Shown here: in pieces, positions 21,964 to 32,956 of the stretch
Position numbering within the stretch: position 1 is the first letter of the stretch
Layout: each line of letters starts with the position of its first letter
Source of the DNA: Heterodera schachtii
Taxonomy: Eukaryota; Nematoda; Chromadorea; Rhabditida; Heteroderidae
DNA: 64,000 nucleotides
Reading direction: 5' to 3'
Assembly: GCA_023374025.1 (NCBI GenBank)
Contig: SIJG01000009.1
Coordinates: forward strand, 1,181,558-1,245,557
Translations under genes and position numbers: made by a program
The notes under the pieces: model-generated
What the model was told of the DNA's origin: nothing
The model's input: only the letters and a program-made list of their open reading frames with translations
Database searches by the model: none

Positions 21964-22228
21964 TTAGTTTTTTACTGCGCCCGATGATTTAACGCCCTTT
22001 TTCCTGTAAAAATATGCTTTCAGATGACAGATGACAACACACAAAACGGCACAACTGATGATGAACACATTATCCTCAATGCCCATGTCCACGTAAATGC
22101 CAAGAATGGCACAAAAAATGATGGCCAAATGCAGCACCAGAATGATAATTTCCTTAAAAAATATTTTATCACATTTTTATGTGAAAGAGAGAGAAAAAAC
22201 CCACCATAATCATGGACAAACTCGGCAT
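21964..22228 (-). CDS. 71-aa two-helix membrane protein, unknown
   Basis: Two minus-strand exons: 22228-22205 (ATG, 8 codons) and 22152-21964 (stop TAA), joined by a 52-nt GT-AG intron in phase 0. The product has two hydrophobic helices, EIIILVLHLAIIFCAILGIY and NVFIISCAVLCVVICHLKAY, separated by the short acidic loop VDMGIED, and a basic tail with YRKKGVKSS. This looks like a hairpin integral membrane protein. It lies tail-to-tail with the decayed F-box-like gene 30 bp away. No family recognised. Coding quality in the exon is good, but the short first exon makes the start less certain; further upstream exons are possible. Confidence 0.55.
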
Positions 22229-22379
22229 TTTTAGCACTATGTTAAAATTAACAAATGCTTAAAAATAAAAGGCTTACGAAATATTTTTCACTTTTCGGTT
22301 TATGTCATTCTTTATAGGGGAGAATATTCAAATTAAATATATTTGCCTCGGGCAGTAAACCAAAGAATTAATGAATTTT

Positions 22380-23676
22380 CAATAATTTTTAGGGGAGAGA
22401 GTATCAGGGCTGTATCGTAGCCTTTAAAAATCCTATATTTCTGTCATATGCTTGTTCTGTTTGAAAGTATTTTAAATTATTAAAATTATATTTTGTTTGA
22501 AAGTTTTTTAAATTATTAAAATTAAATTATATTTAATGTGGAAAATTAGCAATTCTTTTTAAAAAATTGGCTACAAAAATGGCATAATAATAATTATTTA
22601 TTTTATTCCTATTTTTATTTTCTGCTATGTTTGGCTTAATAAAATGATGTTATCTGCTGCTTCTTCTGCTGACACTGAAAAATCACTGAAAAGGCCATCA
22701 CCATTATTATTCATTTCTCATTTGCTTTTTCATTCACACATTCACATTCCTGCTGAAGTTTTTTGGAGAAAATTCATTTACATAATTTTGATGTAAAAAT
22801 GAAATAATGCGAGAAAATATTGGGAATTTTTAAAAATAATAATAAAAAATCAAGGCGTAAATTATTTTAGAGTTCAGGCCCCAGTCAGGCTGTCAATGCG
22901 GGGTGTCAAGAATCTCGGAGATTGGGAATTTCTGAGATGGAAAATGATTAGCGGCCGAACCATGTCAATTTTGTTAGGGATCGACCGAGCCGATTATGGT
23001 CTATTCTGTCATAATTTATTTTTTAGACAATTATGAAAATTTCTTAAATAATTTCCAATCTAAATTTTTAAAAACGGGTTATTCGAGTGGTTCTGAAATT
23101 CCCCATCTTTTGCCTCAAAAATGTTTTTGTGTCCATTTTCATTTAAAAATGCTTTTTTTTTCAAAAGCATTTTGAAATTGTTCAGCTGAATGATTGTGAT
23201 TTCTTAAAACTGATTAAAGGGCGGGTTCACCACTAATAAAGCCCATTAACTCCCTCCTGTGAATCCATCTCAAAATTGACTTTTTCTACCTTTTGATCAG
23301 TGCAATGAGCGATTATTTAACAGAGTCATCCCAAAAATGGAATTCCATTTTCAAAAGATTAAGCCTGTCATAATGTGATCGAGATTTACTAAATGGATCA
23401 ATTATTTCAAAAATAAATAATGATAACTTTTAAAATGAGTAAAAAATATTTATTAATAAATATTCCTCAATATGATGAAATTCTTATCGAATTATTTTGC
23501 TATAGTTATCAAATTCTTTTAATTAAAAACAATTTTCCCAAAACCCTGGCAATCCTGAAATCATTTGTGAACCGGACAGATTTGTCTGCACGCAGTCACC
23601 AAAAAAAAAACAATTTGATGACATTATTTTTGTTCAAGAAAATTTTTACCGTACCGAATGCCAGGCGGGGTTATCT
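22380..23676. other. AT-rich intergenic, no gene seen
   Basis: Low-complexity AT-rich sequence with a moderately GC-rich patch at 22870-22990 (CAGGCCCCAGTCAGGCTG) that does not encode anything I recognise. Confidence 0.4.
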
Positions 23677-24644
23677 TTTAGAATTAGAGTGAAGCGGGAC
23701 CGGGAATTTTGGGCAAAACCGGGACCGGGACTTGCCGGGACCTGAGAAGCCGGGACCGGGACCGGGACCTCGAGTTTTCTTCGGGACCGGGACCGGGAAC
23801 CGGGACCAACCGGGAATTTTTAAAAATTCAAAAATTTTTGAAAAAATTCAAATTTTAATTTTTTTTTCAACTGAAAATAATACAAAATAAAATTTTTATT
23901 TTGTTTTTTATTTAATAAAATCCAAAAGTTAAAGCTAAATTAAATTAATTAAAATTTTGATTTTAATTTATTTCAGTTATTTCAAACAATTAATCATTTG
24001 GGCTAGATGGTCGAATATTATTTGAAATTTAGATTTACTTTTCACATCATTTTTTCGGCGCGGTTTTTCCAAAAAACTTTTAGGGAGGAAAGGGGTCCGG
24101 CGGTGCCGATAGGCGCCGCCGGGGGAAATTTTGAAAATTTGAGTGTAATTTGTTAACAGATTTTCAACAAAAAGGTTGGCTTTTAATAATACTAGGATCA
24201 ACAATTTAATATAGATTTTCATTTAAAAAATGATAAAATATGTGTCGATTAAAAAAAAATGAAGAATCATATTTTGTCTATAGGAAACCCATGGGTATAC
24301 AAAAAGAAAATTAAAATAATTTAATTTCTGAAGAGGGATTGAACCACGGGAAAGAAGATGGGAAAAGTAAAGGAGACTAGCCACTAGACCATTTTCACAA
24401 TTATAAGTGTATCTTTTAAAGAATATACTTCATATTTTTTAAATTTTTTCCTTTGGTTCATTAATTTTTCACTCATCAGACCCCCATTCTTACTAGTGCT
24501 TGTTTTTCCCGGTTCCCGGTTGTCCTACCGGAACCGGGAAATAAATTTTCAAAATCCGGGACCGGGAACCGGGACCGGGACCTCGGATGACCGGGAATTC
24601 CCGGCCCGGTCCCGGTCCCGGTCCCGCTTCACTCTATTTAGAAT
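23677..24644. mobile_element. 952-bp inverted-repeat element with 8-bp target duplication
   Basis: The element 23685-24636 starts TAGAGTGAAGCGGGACCGGG and ends with the mirrored CCCGGTCCCGCTTCACTCTA. It is flanked by the perfect 8-bp duplication TTTAGAAT (23677-23684 and 24637-24644). Inside are a GC hairpin (24099-24122) and a reversed tRNA-like pol III box pair (24335-24392). No transposase. The 8-bp duplication suggests a hAT-type mover. Confidence 0.85.
24335..24392 (-). other. tRNA-like (SINE-type) pol III boxes
   Basis: On the minus strand TGGTCTAGTGGCTAG (box A-like) is followed by GGTTCAATCCC (box B), at tRNA-like distance. The acceptor and T stems do not pair well, so this is a tRNA-derived relic and not a working tRNA. 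Confidence 0.45.
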
Positions 24645-25490
24645 AATCGTCATCACTGTGCCATTAATAAACTGTAATATGCACCGATATCGATCGGTAA
24701 AGCCAAGATTATTTATTTTTAACCAATTTTTAAAATTAAAATATTTAATCTACCTAATTTCCATTAAATCTTTGTTTTATTGAAAATAAATAAATTATTA
24801 TTTGTTGTTTAGGTTTTTTTTTTAAATTATTATTGTTGTTTAGGTTGTTTTTATGTTCCAACTTGTAAAAATTAATTAAAATAATTTATTTTAAATGAAT
24901 TAATTGTAATTAAGTATTTTTGCAGTTTCATGACCAAAATTGACTAAATGGATAAAATTCAATGCTTTTAATGGATGCGAAGAAAGAAGTTAAAGTACCG
25001 ATGGAAGTCAGACAAGTTTTTTTAATTTATAAAATTTTATTACGGTTGAATAAATTATGTAAAATATTTTTAAACTAACTAAATTTATTCTAAAAGGAAA
25101 ATGTATTTCAGTCAAATTAACCCAATTCTATCAACAGGTGTACCAAATGTCACGTTGTGAATACACACTGCGTAAGTACCATGTAAATGGCTCAGTGTAC
25201 ATTATGCAGTCCTTAGTATCTATATTATTTGTATTTTTTCATGGAGAAATAAGTACAAATATATTATCAGTCAGTTTGATTGGAAATCACTGTAATTTAA
25301 ACAGTAAATTGGTCTTAAAATCGGTCACTGCTAGTAAACTAATGTAACTAACACAGTAAGTCAGCTTTACTATAATTGTTTTAAGTGTATAATGCAATAA
25401 TTAATTGATTTTGTAGGTCAAAGCGTGTTCCATCGATGGGAATTTCGAGCACATCATTTTAATTAAGGCAATATAATTTATTAAGCATCG
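24645..25490. other. AT-rich intergenic, no gene seen
   Basis: Mostly AT-rich. 25130-25400 is of higher complexity, but its ORFs have no recognisable content or splice chain. Confidence 0.4.
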
Positions 25491-25494
25491 CGCA

Positions 25495-25593
25495 ATGCCA
25501 AGCCAATTTTACATTGCCAAAACGAACTGGGACCGATTCGGTGAAAAATGCAAACAAGAAATCCCTACTACATTAGCACAAGCCACTCTTTGA
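25495..25593 (+). CDS. possible 32-aa coding fragment
   Basis: The frame from ATG 25495 reads MPSQFYIAKTNWDRFGEKCK and ends at TGA after 32 codons. Composition looks coding but it is too short to place; probably a gene relic. Confidence 0.25.
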   Translation: MPSQFYIAKTNWDRFGEKCKQEIPTTLAQATL

Positions 25594-25861
25594 CGTTTGA
25601 ATAATTTAATATCGATTTAAATGACCAAAAAAGATCGAATGTGAAATTCTTATGTGAGTAAAAATGAGTTTTTCCCATATGGACGGAAAAAACATTATTA
25701 ATGTTAATCAAACAATAATATGAAAAAGGAAAAGCGGTAAAAAGGCAAACAGGATAAAAAAGAGGAAACAACAAATCAATGTAAAAATTGAAATTATTTT
25801 AAGTAAAATTTTTAAGAAAATATGAATGAGGATTTTTGAAAAAAAAGAATAAAAATTTAGA

Positions 25862-26081
25862 TTATTTACAATTCCAGCGAAGGCAGCTCTCCCTCAAAAA
25901 ATTATAATCATTCACATCTTCAACGTTTTCCAGCAATTGATCATTATTAGGCACATATTCAAGCTCGTGCGGATGATTTCGCCCGCTGGTACCTCTCCTT
26001 CTTTGCGCAGCATAAGTGAAACTTACATCTGCTGGTTTCACAGCATTTATAGGTGAACGTGCTGGCTGATTCTTTGCTGCA
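25862..26081 (-). CDS. last exon of an unidentified gene
   Basis: A minus-strand exon begins after the acceptor CTAAAG (26081) and runs 73 codons to TAA. It includes NAVKPADVSFTYAAQRRRGT, a segment with HPHELEYVPNNDQLLENVED, and ends CLRWNCK. The mix of charged and polar residues and the base composition contrast with the flanks. Upstream exons were not found. An alternative frame over 26080-25960 is Cys-rich but closes early. Confidence 0.4.
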
Positions 26082-26479
26082 CTTTAGCAAGTAGCCATTC
26101 ACCTATACAAGAAATATAAGAATATACCTTTAATAATCTATTTATATAAATTAAGAAGTTTTTATTTTTATAAATATAAACTCAACTTTGCATATATTTA
26201 CTAAAAAGCCCATTTTTCGCGAATTAACCCAAAACGGTCCTATTTGGCGCTTATGACTGAACTTTTAAATATACTTATACACGGGTCTGGGATGGCTGCT
26301 ATATTTTTGTCTGAAAAGGCACGGGTTTGAAAATTTTGATAATATAATTTTTAAAAATATTTTCATAAAAATTAAGTGAAAAGCATTTGACATATTTAAA
26401 GCCAAATTAATTCTAAATACCAAATTTTTTCCTTTCCGCTGTAATTGATATTCACACTCCTAAGGTTTAACTCTTCCAA

Positions 26480-26632
26480 ATGGAGTGTGGCGAATGTCGC
26501 ACGGCGTACAATGTATCAAAAGGGCTCAGTGATGCCCTCAATTTTGCGAAACCCAGAAGAAAGGATTTCTTGAATACAGCTCAAACATTCTCCAATGGGT
26601 ATTTTGGTGACCTGCTGCTTTGGTTGGTTTCA
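26480..26632 (+). CDS. possible 50-aa ORF, unknown
   Basis: ATG 26480 opens a frame starting MECGECRTAYNVSKGLSDAL and ending GYFGDLLLWLVS. It could be an exon of a larger lost gene. No family recognised. Confidence 0.3.
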
Positions 26633-26929
26633 TGAAAATAATACATTTAGTCGGGCATATTTGACCAAATATCCGCTTCATTTGCATCAATGTTCACAAT
26701 GGCTAATAAGCACCATAATTTTCATACAAATATTGATTCAGCGTAATTCCAGAAGGGGCAGAAGTGTGCGGTGGAAAGAAAGCGCCGGCGCGTCTTAGAT
26801 ACATCTAAAAAGTCACAAGTTCAATCGCTGCATCCATTCCTCCTGAGGCAACATCCATTTATTGAAACAACTAACAGAGCTCCAATTGCGGTTATTCATC
26901 GGAAATAATTTTTTAATATTTTGCGAACA

Positions 26930-27850
26930 AAAAGAGGAAAAGGCAGGACGCTGGTTGAGGAATTTGCTGGCAGCAAAATTGGTGGCGGCGGTATAGGTTC
27001 ACGGTAGCAATCTGTGACACAACTAGCATGCCTACTATCGATGGGCCTGTTACCTACTCCTATAGGAAAAATATCATTAAGTTAAGAGCCCATTTTTGTG
27101 TTCTTCTTTTGGACTTTTGGACAGTTTCTTCCCTCTGGCAGATACGCGACAAAGCAAAAAGCTATTTACATGCATGCATTAAAATGCCTTTTGCCCAACC
27201 ATCCCACCCCTCATTTTTTATCATCATCATCATCCCATCCGCAGCTTCAATGTCGGCTATTATTCAAGCTCCACATTTTCGACGACAATGTCCTGGCCCA
27301 TGATCAGCTGATTCGAGTAGCTGGGGCCACTATCATCACAGCCCTCGCCTTCGAAACGAAGGTGCTTGGATGGACAACATTCACCTGCCAAATCTGGGAA
27401 TGGCTAAAAAAACACGGCCAATAAAGAAGACAAAGGCAGGCCGCTGGTTGCTGAAGTTTCCGGCAGCAAAACTGGTGGCGGCGGTAGAGGTTCTACAGCA
27501 GCAACCGGTGGCACGAATAACATTCCAACCGTCAATGGGCCTGTTGTCTCCACCCTATCTGAATGAAAAATATCCTTTGAAATTATTTTAAAAAATCAAT
27601 CACTTCAAGAATGGTCCAAACGGTGACATTGCCCCGAAGGGGCGGTGAGACGGAAAGTCCCTGATTTAGTCACGAATTATGGCAAAAGCCGTGCGCAGAC
27701 GTTTAAGAGCCCATTTTTTGTGTTCTTCTTTTGGACATTTGGACCGTTTCTTCCCTCTGGCAGATACGAGACTTGGGAATCGATCTTTCGGGACGGGGAG
27801 GTGCGAAGGGTTAATTGCATGGCCACTCAAAGAAAATATGGAATGATTAA
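26930..27850 (+). repeat. tandem duplication of an unidentified coding-like unit
   Basis: Two diverged copies lie at 26940-27150 and 27425-27790. Each has a K-G-R-LV-E..GSK-GGGG-GS segment (26950-27012; 27433-27570, the latter continuing STAATGGTNNIPTVNGPVVS). Each then has the shared DNA TTAAGAGCCCATTTT..TTCTTCCCTCTGGCAGATACG. In copy 2 a frame from ATG 27679 reads MAKAVRRRLRAHFLCSSFGH for 55 codons to TGA 27846. Copy 1 lacks about 140 bp of this. Local GC is much higher than around it. I cannot assign a family or a complete gene. Confidence 0.45.
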
Positions 27851-28118
27851 GAAGTGAAAATTGGGTAAATTAAAAATTCCACAATTTAAAAACAATTATA
27901 AAATTTTAAAAAATATAAAATAAACAAAGTTGTTTTAATATTAAAATGAAATAGAGCAAAGATAATAATTTTGGACAAAATTGTTTAGGCGTAATTAATA
28001 GTCAAGAGACTACTAACCAAGGTAACGTAAATTTATGTCTTCAATCCATAAAAAATATTGGGTGATGTTTAGCATGCCGCATGAAAATAGTTTTTCTGCA
28101 TAATTTCCTCATTCAATA

Positions 28119-28751
28119 CTATTGAAACCTTTGTTTGACAATTTGTCCATCAAGATAGCAACCAATGTCATGGGCGATTGATTCCATTAAAATTTTGGCC
28201 TCGTCTTCCAATAAAGTCATCTGAGGTGAGTCAACTGGCAGTAATTCTTTTTTGTTGTTTTTTTTCCGATTCTCTCGTAGTAGAGCTAAATTTATAAAGA
28301 ACTTTGAAATTGCAGAAGAACCCATCTCAAATGATATAATAAATAAATCGCCACATACGATGCTGACAGCAATCCGTAAACCCTTATCTAGGTCCGAACC
28401 ACAATAGAGAGCCGAACCATATTGTTTTGCTTCAGTTACACCGGACGCTGTTTAAAAATAAATAAATTCAGCATAAATATTTTCAGCCTGGTGTGCCGAA
28501 AAGATGCGCACGCATTTCTTTTCCAGTCCTGTAGCGATTAACAACGACTCGTGTTCTTCCAAGATTACCGGGTGAGTCTTTGTTTGGAATGATTGTGACC
28601 TGAATTTATTAAAAACATAGGATTTACGTAAAACTATTATTTATGTTTAAACTTACGTATTTTATTTTTGGCGCAAGTTTATTACGCCAAAATCCTAAAA
28701 CGTGCCCCGACTCGTGAACGGCTATTCGCCGTTGATCACGATCACGGCATG
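28119..28751 (-). CDS. stand-alone M41 (FtsH-type) peptidase-like gene, 3' part
   Basis: Three minus-strand exons join in phase: 28751-28657, 28599-28488 and 28447-28119 (TAG). The second intron would use a GC-AG pair. Exon A carries the zinc motif in RRIAVHESGHVLGFWRNKL (HExGH). Exon B starts VTIIPNKDSPGNLGRTRVV, as follows the zinc helix in FtsH-like M41 peptidases (V-x-I-x-P). Exon C has a GVTEAKQYGSALYCGSDLDK segment, the place where M41 proteins have AE..yG..tG..nDL with the third zinc ligand in DL, then a C-terminal helix-rich tail. M41 enzymes are normally fused to an AAA ATPase that feeds them substrate. No Walker motifs lie upstream on this strand, although 5' exons are unresolved (exon A needs a phase-1 partner). 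It may be a degenerate or divergent AAA-less peptidase. Confidence 0.6.
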
Positions 28752-28949
28752 CTAAACATCATCCAAAAATTTTTACGGTTTGCACATAAAATTTACGTTA
28801 CCTTGGTTAGTATTCGCTTGACTAAATACGCCTAAACATTTTATTCGAAATTATTATTTTTTTGTTAACAAAAATGTAATAAAAAACACCCCTAAGAACC
28901 GACCTCAAATTTATGAAAAAATCCTCACAAACGAAAATTTATGCAAGTT

Positions 28950-29008
28950 TTCCACGCCAAAATCCCAAAACATGCCCTGCCTCGTGAACGGCTAGTTAAC
29001 CCAAATCG
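28950..29008 (-). pseudogene. duplicated HEAGH exon
   Basis: Minus-strand sequence LAVHEAGHVLGFWRGKLA matches exon A of the adjacent peptidase gene. It is closed by TAA right after and by a stop in front. An intragenic tandem duplication of the zinc-motif exon that has since decayed. Confidence 0.6.
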
Positions 29009-29141
29009 TTCACAATTTGTTAATCAAATTCTTCATTAACGGCAAATGCATTTGTTTTTTAACAATTTGTGCCGTGAAAGTTCTGCGATCACTTTCTGTC
29101 ATTTTCTCCACAATCCACCACAGCTATTTTCATTCTGTGTT

Positions 29142-29503
29142 TCATCTCTCCGCCGCAGCCTAAAATAAGGAAAGCTCAACAGTCGAACAAAGTAAACATC
29201 AATACCTCAAAAAAGGCCCCATGCTCGTGTTTGAGAATGAAGTGATCCTCACCATAAGCGTCACTTGCACCCTCACTGATAATTGCCAACGCTCGGACAT
29301 GACGAGCTTCATCCTCCTTTTGTTCTTCTTGGCGCAGACACCGCCATTCCTCTGGGTCCATATCCCTCAACATCATCCGCTGCTTCCATTCTTCACCTTG
29401 CACTTCCCACTCATCAACTTTATTGGCCGACACCCGTTGGGGTGTCTTCACCAATCAAATTCCCTTCCAGATCGAAAAAGGGAAGAGAAACGTCCGAATC
29501 CAT
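29142..29503 (-). CDS. 93-aa acidic protein, unknown
   Basis: ATG 29503 opens exon 29503-29452. A 34-nt GT-AG intron (29451-29418) keeps phase into 29417-29206, and a phase-0 intron joins 29159-29142 (TGA). The product begins MDSDVSLPFFDLEGNLI and is rich in Glu/Trp/Arg (EWKQRMMLRDMDPEEWRCLR), then SEGASDAYGEDHFILKHEHG. The 34-nt intron is very short; if it is not spliced, the alternative is a frameshift at 29418-29452. It lies directly upstream of the M41-like gene on the same strand, so it could be part of the same transcription unit. No family recognised. Confidence 0.5.
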
Positions 29504-29519
29504 CTCATTAGTTCTTTGA

Positions 29520-30180
29520 ATATGGACAACAACGAATTAACAGTCTTAAATAGGGCCGAGTGAGAGAAAAACCAGAAATCAACTAAAGACCCAAAGTTTT
29601 TCAGCACAATTACCCAACATTCTAATATTTGTTAATAACAAGTTTTATTATAACTTTTGATATTTTTTGGCCAAAAGTTTGCATTTTCTTTAATTTAAAT
29701 TAAATTAAATTTGAAGAAATAATTTTTTCAATCATTAATAAAAGAAAATAAAACAATAAGGAAATTAAACATTCAACAATAATTCATGTATTTTTATGTT
29801 AGTTTCCAACAATTTTTAAACTCTTCTTTATTGCATTTTATTTTATTAAATTATATTATCATCGTTTTTTAATTACTTCAATTCTACATTAAAAATTTTC
29901 ATTTTAAGTGATTATATTTTTTGAGGGTTCTCAATTTTTCAATTTAAGATATTTTTTAATAAGGTAATTAACAACATTAATTAATTCTTCATTAAAGTTA
30001 CCGAGTTTTTTTCAAAATAAGACAAAATGGTTAAAAAATTAAGATTTGGACCCCAAAATAAGATTTTTTTAAAACTAATAGTAGCGCGAAGGAAATGCAA
30101 TAAAACATGAAAAATCGACTTAAAATTAACTTAAAAATCAAGGATTGCAACTGAAAATTTTCAGAACCAGCATTTTAGTA
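29520..30180. other. AT-rich intergenic, no gene seen
   Basis: Low-complexity AT-rich DNA without supported features. Confidence 0.4.
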
Positions 30181-30204
30181 AATTTTATTCGAAATGAAAA
30201 ACAA

Positions 30205-30420
30205 GGAAATGTTTTTTTGCGCCGCGCTTTTCCCAAAAAACTTTTTGGGAGCAAGGGGCCGGCGCGCCGCTGGGAAAATTTTTGAAAATTTGAATGCAAT
30301 TTGTTATAAGATTTTCAAAAAAATTTCCAAATTTTTTTCGATTTTGAGCCAGTTTTTTTATGACAAAATAAGTTTTGGGGGCAAGGCGGTGCCGATAGGC
30401 GCCGCCGGAGGAAAATAGAA
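30205..30420. repeat. GC hairpin element copies
   Basis: A diverged copy (GGGGCCGGCGCGCCGCTGGG, about 30254-30274) and an intact GATA-loop hairpin (30385-30408), in the usual setting of a TTGTTAxxAGATTTTC-type AT-rich tail. Confidence 0.6.
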
Positions 30421-30524
30421 ATTTTGACCATTTTTAACAAATTGTCACTGAAATTTGGCCATTTTAGGCCAATTTTCTGCTTTGAAAATCTTTAAAAAAA
30501 TCATTTGACCACGTGAAATCATCA

Positions 30525-30755
30525 AAATGATGATAAATCCTCACAGCTGGCAGTCTTGGTAAAATGATCATTTTGTGCATTTGTGGGTACTTTCCTGTTT
30601 TGAAGGCGCACCTCATTTTTTAAAAATTGAAACAAAGAGCGTTCAATATTAATTAATTTTTTTTCAGGCATAAAAGCCACAATTTCCTCAAATGCATCGG
30701 CGTTACGTCGCTTACAGTCCGCACGCCAAAGAAACTCGCATAAACACGAGTCTAA
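30525..30755 (-). pseudogene. Merlin transposase C-terminal remnant
   Basis: After the acceptor AAATTTTAG the minus strand reads DSCLCEFLWRADCKRRNADA and FEEIVAFM. This is the type of C-terminus seen in ISXO2/Merlin transposases, equivalent to TYFPEFVWL in the copy at 14770. A Lys/Asn-rich tail follows to the TGA. The catalytic core exons are not present upstream. Confidence 0.55.
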
Positions 30756-30759
30756 AATT

Positions 30760-31790
30760 TGCAATTTAAAAAAATGGGGCGCGCCTTCAAAACAGAAATT
30801 TTATCTTTACGTTTAATAGTTAATTTGGTTTTTGGACCCTGTTTAACGTTTAATAGTTTTTTTAATTTTCGATTTTTTAGTTGTTTTAATTCAAGTTTTT
30901 CTTTTTTTTATTTTATAAGTACCCATTTGTGGGATAATAAAGACCAAAATTTGTTTTGTTTGGACCAATGCCTTGACTTTAAGGCATTTTACACTCAAGA
31001 AAATGAAATATATGATTTTTCAAAATCGGATTAATTAAATATTCGCTTAAATAAAAAAGCGATAAGTCAAAACAATATCTCAAATTTTGAATTTTTTATT
31101 TTCAAGTCCAAAACTTCTAAACAGATTCAAAACTAACTAACAACGGTAACTGTAGCCAATCATAACAGGTAAAACAATCTTTAAAAAACAAATAAATATA
31201 ATTATTTTTAGATTTCAAATAAGGAGAAAATTCATTCGGTTCTAATTAAATTTTGTTATTAAATTTTTATTTTTTTGAGATTGGGAGTTTTAACAATACA
31301 TGAAATTATCATTTTTAATTAATGAAATTCCTAATTTAGTAATAATGCTGGAGCGCGGAACTTTCGGGGACGTGGACAGGGAATTCCGCGAAAAAGGGAT
31401 AATTTATTACTTTTTTATTTAGTCAACCAAATTTTTAAGGAATCCAAGCTTATTAACTTTTATTAATAATATTATGAAAATTATAATTCTTCGTGGTAAT
31501 ATTTAAAAAAAAAAAAATTCACCGGCGACGCATACTTTTAGATTCTCTGTTTTTTGTTTTTATTAAAAATGAACAGAAATTGCTCATGGCCATTTGAGGT
31601 AAATTTCATGCTTTCTATTTAATTTTTGCTATAGGAAATAATTATTTCAATTGACTGATCACTCGGACACCGAGACAGCAAATTGCCTTTTCGAGAGCCA
31701 ATTTTTTATTTAAAAAAACATTTATGTACAGAAATTAAAAGGATTTGAATGAATTAAGTCTCATTTGCATAGCAATATAAAATTTTAAAA
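30760..31790. other. AT-rich intergenic, no gene seen
   Basis: Only a short GC-rich inverted motif at 31352-31395 (GAGCGCGGAACTTTC, AATTCCGCG) stands out. Confidence 0.35.
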
Positions 31791-31884
31791 AAGTGGTGAA
31801 GTCATTTTTTATTTTTGTTATAATTAACAGCTTTCTTTTAAAGGCAACACCATTCTCACATATTCCTCGCTGCACTCTCAAAAT

Positions 31885-32187
31885 TTATATTAATAATAAA
31901 AGACATGACAAGAAAGACAAATCCCGCTTTATGACACGGCTTCCTCCTTCGGCCTTCCAATCCGCCCACCTGTGGACAAGAGTGTTCATTTTGCTTGAAC
32001 AACCCTTCTGGGGTCGGAGAAAGACAACCGGGACTCGCTTCCGGCCACAAATTAGGACAATTAAAATTCCCATAGAAATAGCATAGAATAGATAGATAGA
32101 GACAAGATACAGAGAATGTGCGGCAACAACATATGTAAGAATTTTCACACAGATTTTCAATATACAAAAATTAAATGCCGTCACCAC
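31885..32187 (-). CDS. possible membrane protein ORF, 100 aa
   Basis: ATG 32187 opens a frame with a hydrophobic N-terminal half (KILTYVVAAHSLYLVSIYLF, then YAISMGILIVLICGRKR) and a basic C-terminal half (VHRWADWKAEGGSRVIKRD). This would fit one or two membrane helices with a basic cytosolic tail. A competing frame over the same DNA is also open, so the frame is not certain. Confidence 0.35.
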   Translation of the reverse strand: MVTAFNFCILKICVKILTYVVAAHSLYLVSIYLFYAISMGILIVLICGRKRVPVVFLRPQKGCSSKMNTLVHRWADWKAEGGSRVIKRDLSFLSCLLLLI

Positions 32188-32773
32188 TAATCTAATTGTT
32201 TTTCGAATTAACGAAATTTAATCAATTTCATAAATTAACTGGAATATTCATATTTTTATATTATTTTCTGTACATAGAATGAATTTAAAAAGATTTTATA
32301 ATTATGCTGAATCAGTATCCAAGTGAACAATTAAAATTATTTTAAATCTTAAAAAATATAAGCAAAAATTAAAAGAAAGTTAAAAAACATTTAATTGATG
32401 AAAATCCATCATAAAAGATTAATAAATAAAATACGAGATTTTATTTTGGGAAATCTCCTTTATAGAAAATTCATTTATGATTTTCTGAATTGGGTAATAA
32501 ACTTTTAATTACCTAATTTTAGCTTCAATAAGTATTTTGTTGAGAAATTTACTTGATATTGAAAATGGGATTGCCAATAAGCGTCGCCGAAAAAAATGAT
32601 AAAATTTTAATTTTGAGTCATTAGTTGGTTTAATAAGGAAATCCATATCCGTAAATATGGAGATTTTCTCAAATACGGATGCCCGGAATCTGTCATTACG
32701 GGGGTCCCAAAAAAGTGGAAAATTTAAAAAAAAAATCACTAAATGTCAAAAAATTTCAGTGTTTTGAATTTTT

Positions 32774-32956
32774 TTACATAAATTTTATTTGAAAATTATT
32801 TCTCTGAGTGATTGGAAATGGCACTTTACCGTTGCCACTATTTGTCATTGTTTTTGTGGAGCTGAACAGAGGAGAACAGCCGCCGTTTTCATTGGCACTG
32901 TTGTTGCTGTTGTCCTGCTGCTGTTTGATGGAGGCGGTGGTCGGAAAATGGAGCAT
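32774..32956 (-). CDS. possible Asn/Gln/Ser-rich exon
   Basis: Frame MLHFPTTASIKQQQDNSNNS followed by a Ser/Thr/Asn-rich stretch, 60 codons. Local GC is raised. Might be the 5' exon of a gene whose other exons (perhaps 31885-32187) I could not join in phase. Confidence 0.3.
   Translation of the reverse strand: MLHFPTTASIKQQQDNSNNSANENGGCSPLFSSTKTMTNSGNGKVPFPITQRNNFQIKFM

Noticed and set aside
24301..24420. Possible functional tRNA on the minus strand
   Set aside because: Box A and box B motifs are present, but acceptor and T stems do not pair and the site lies inside a transposon.
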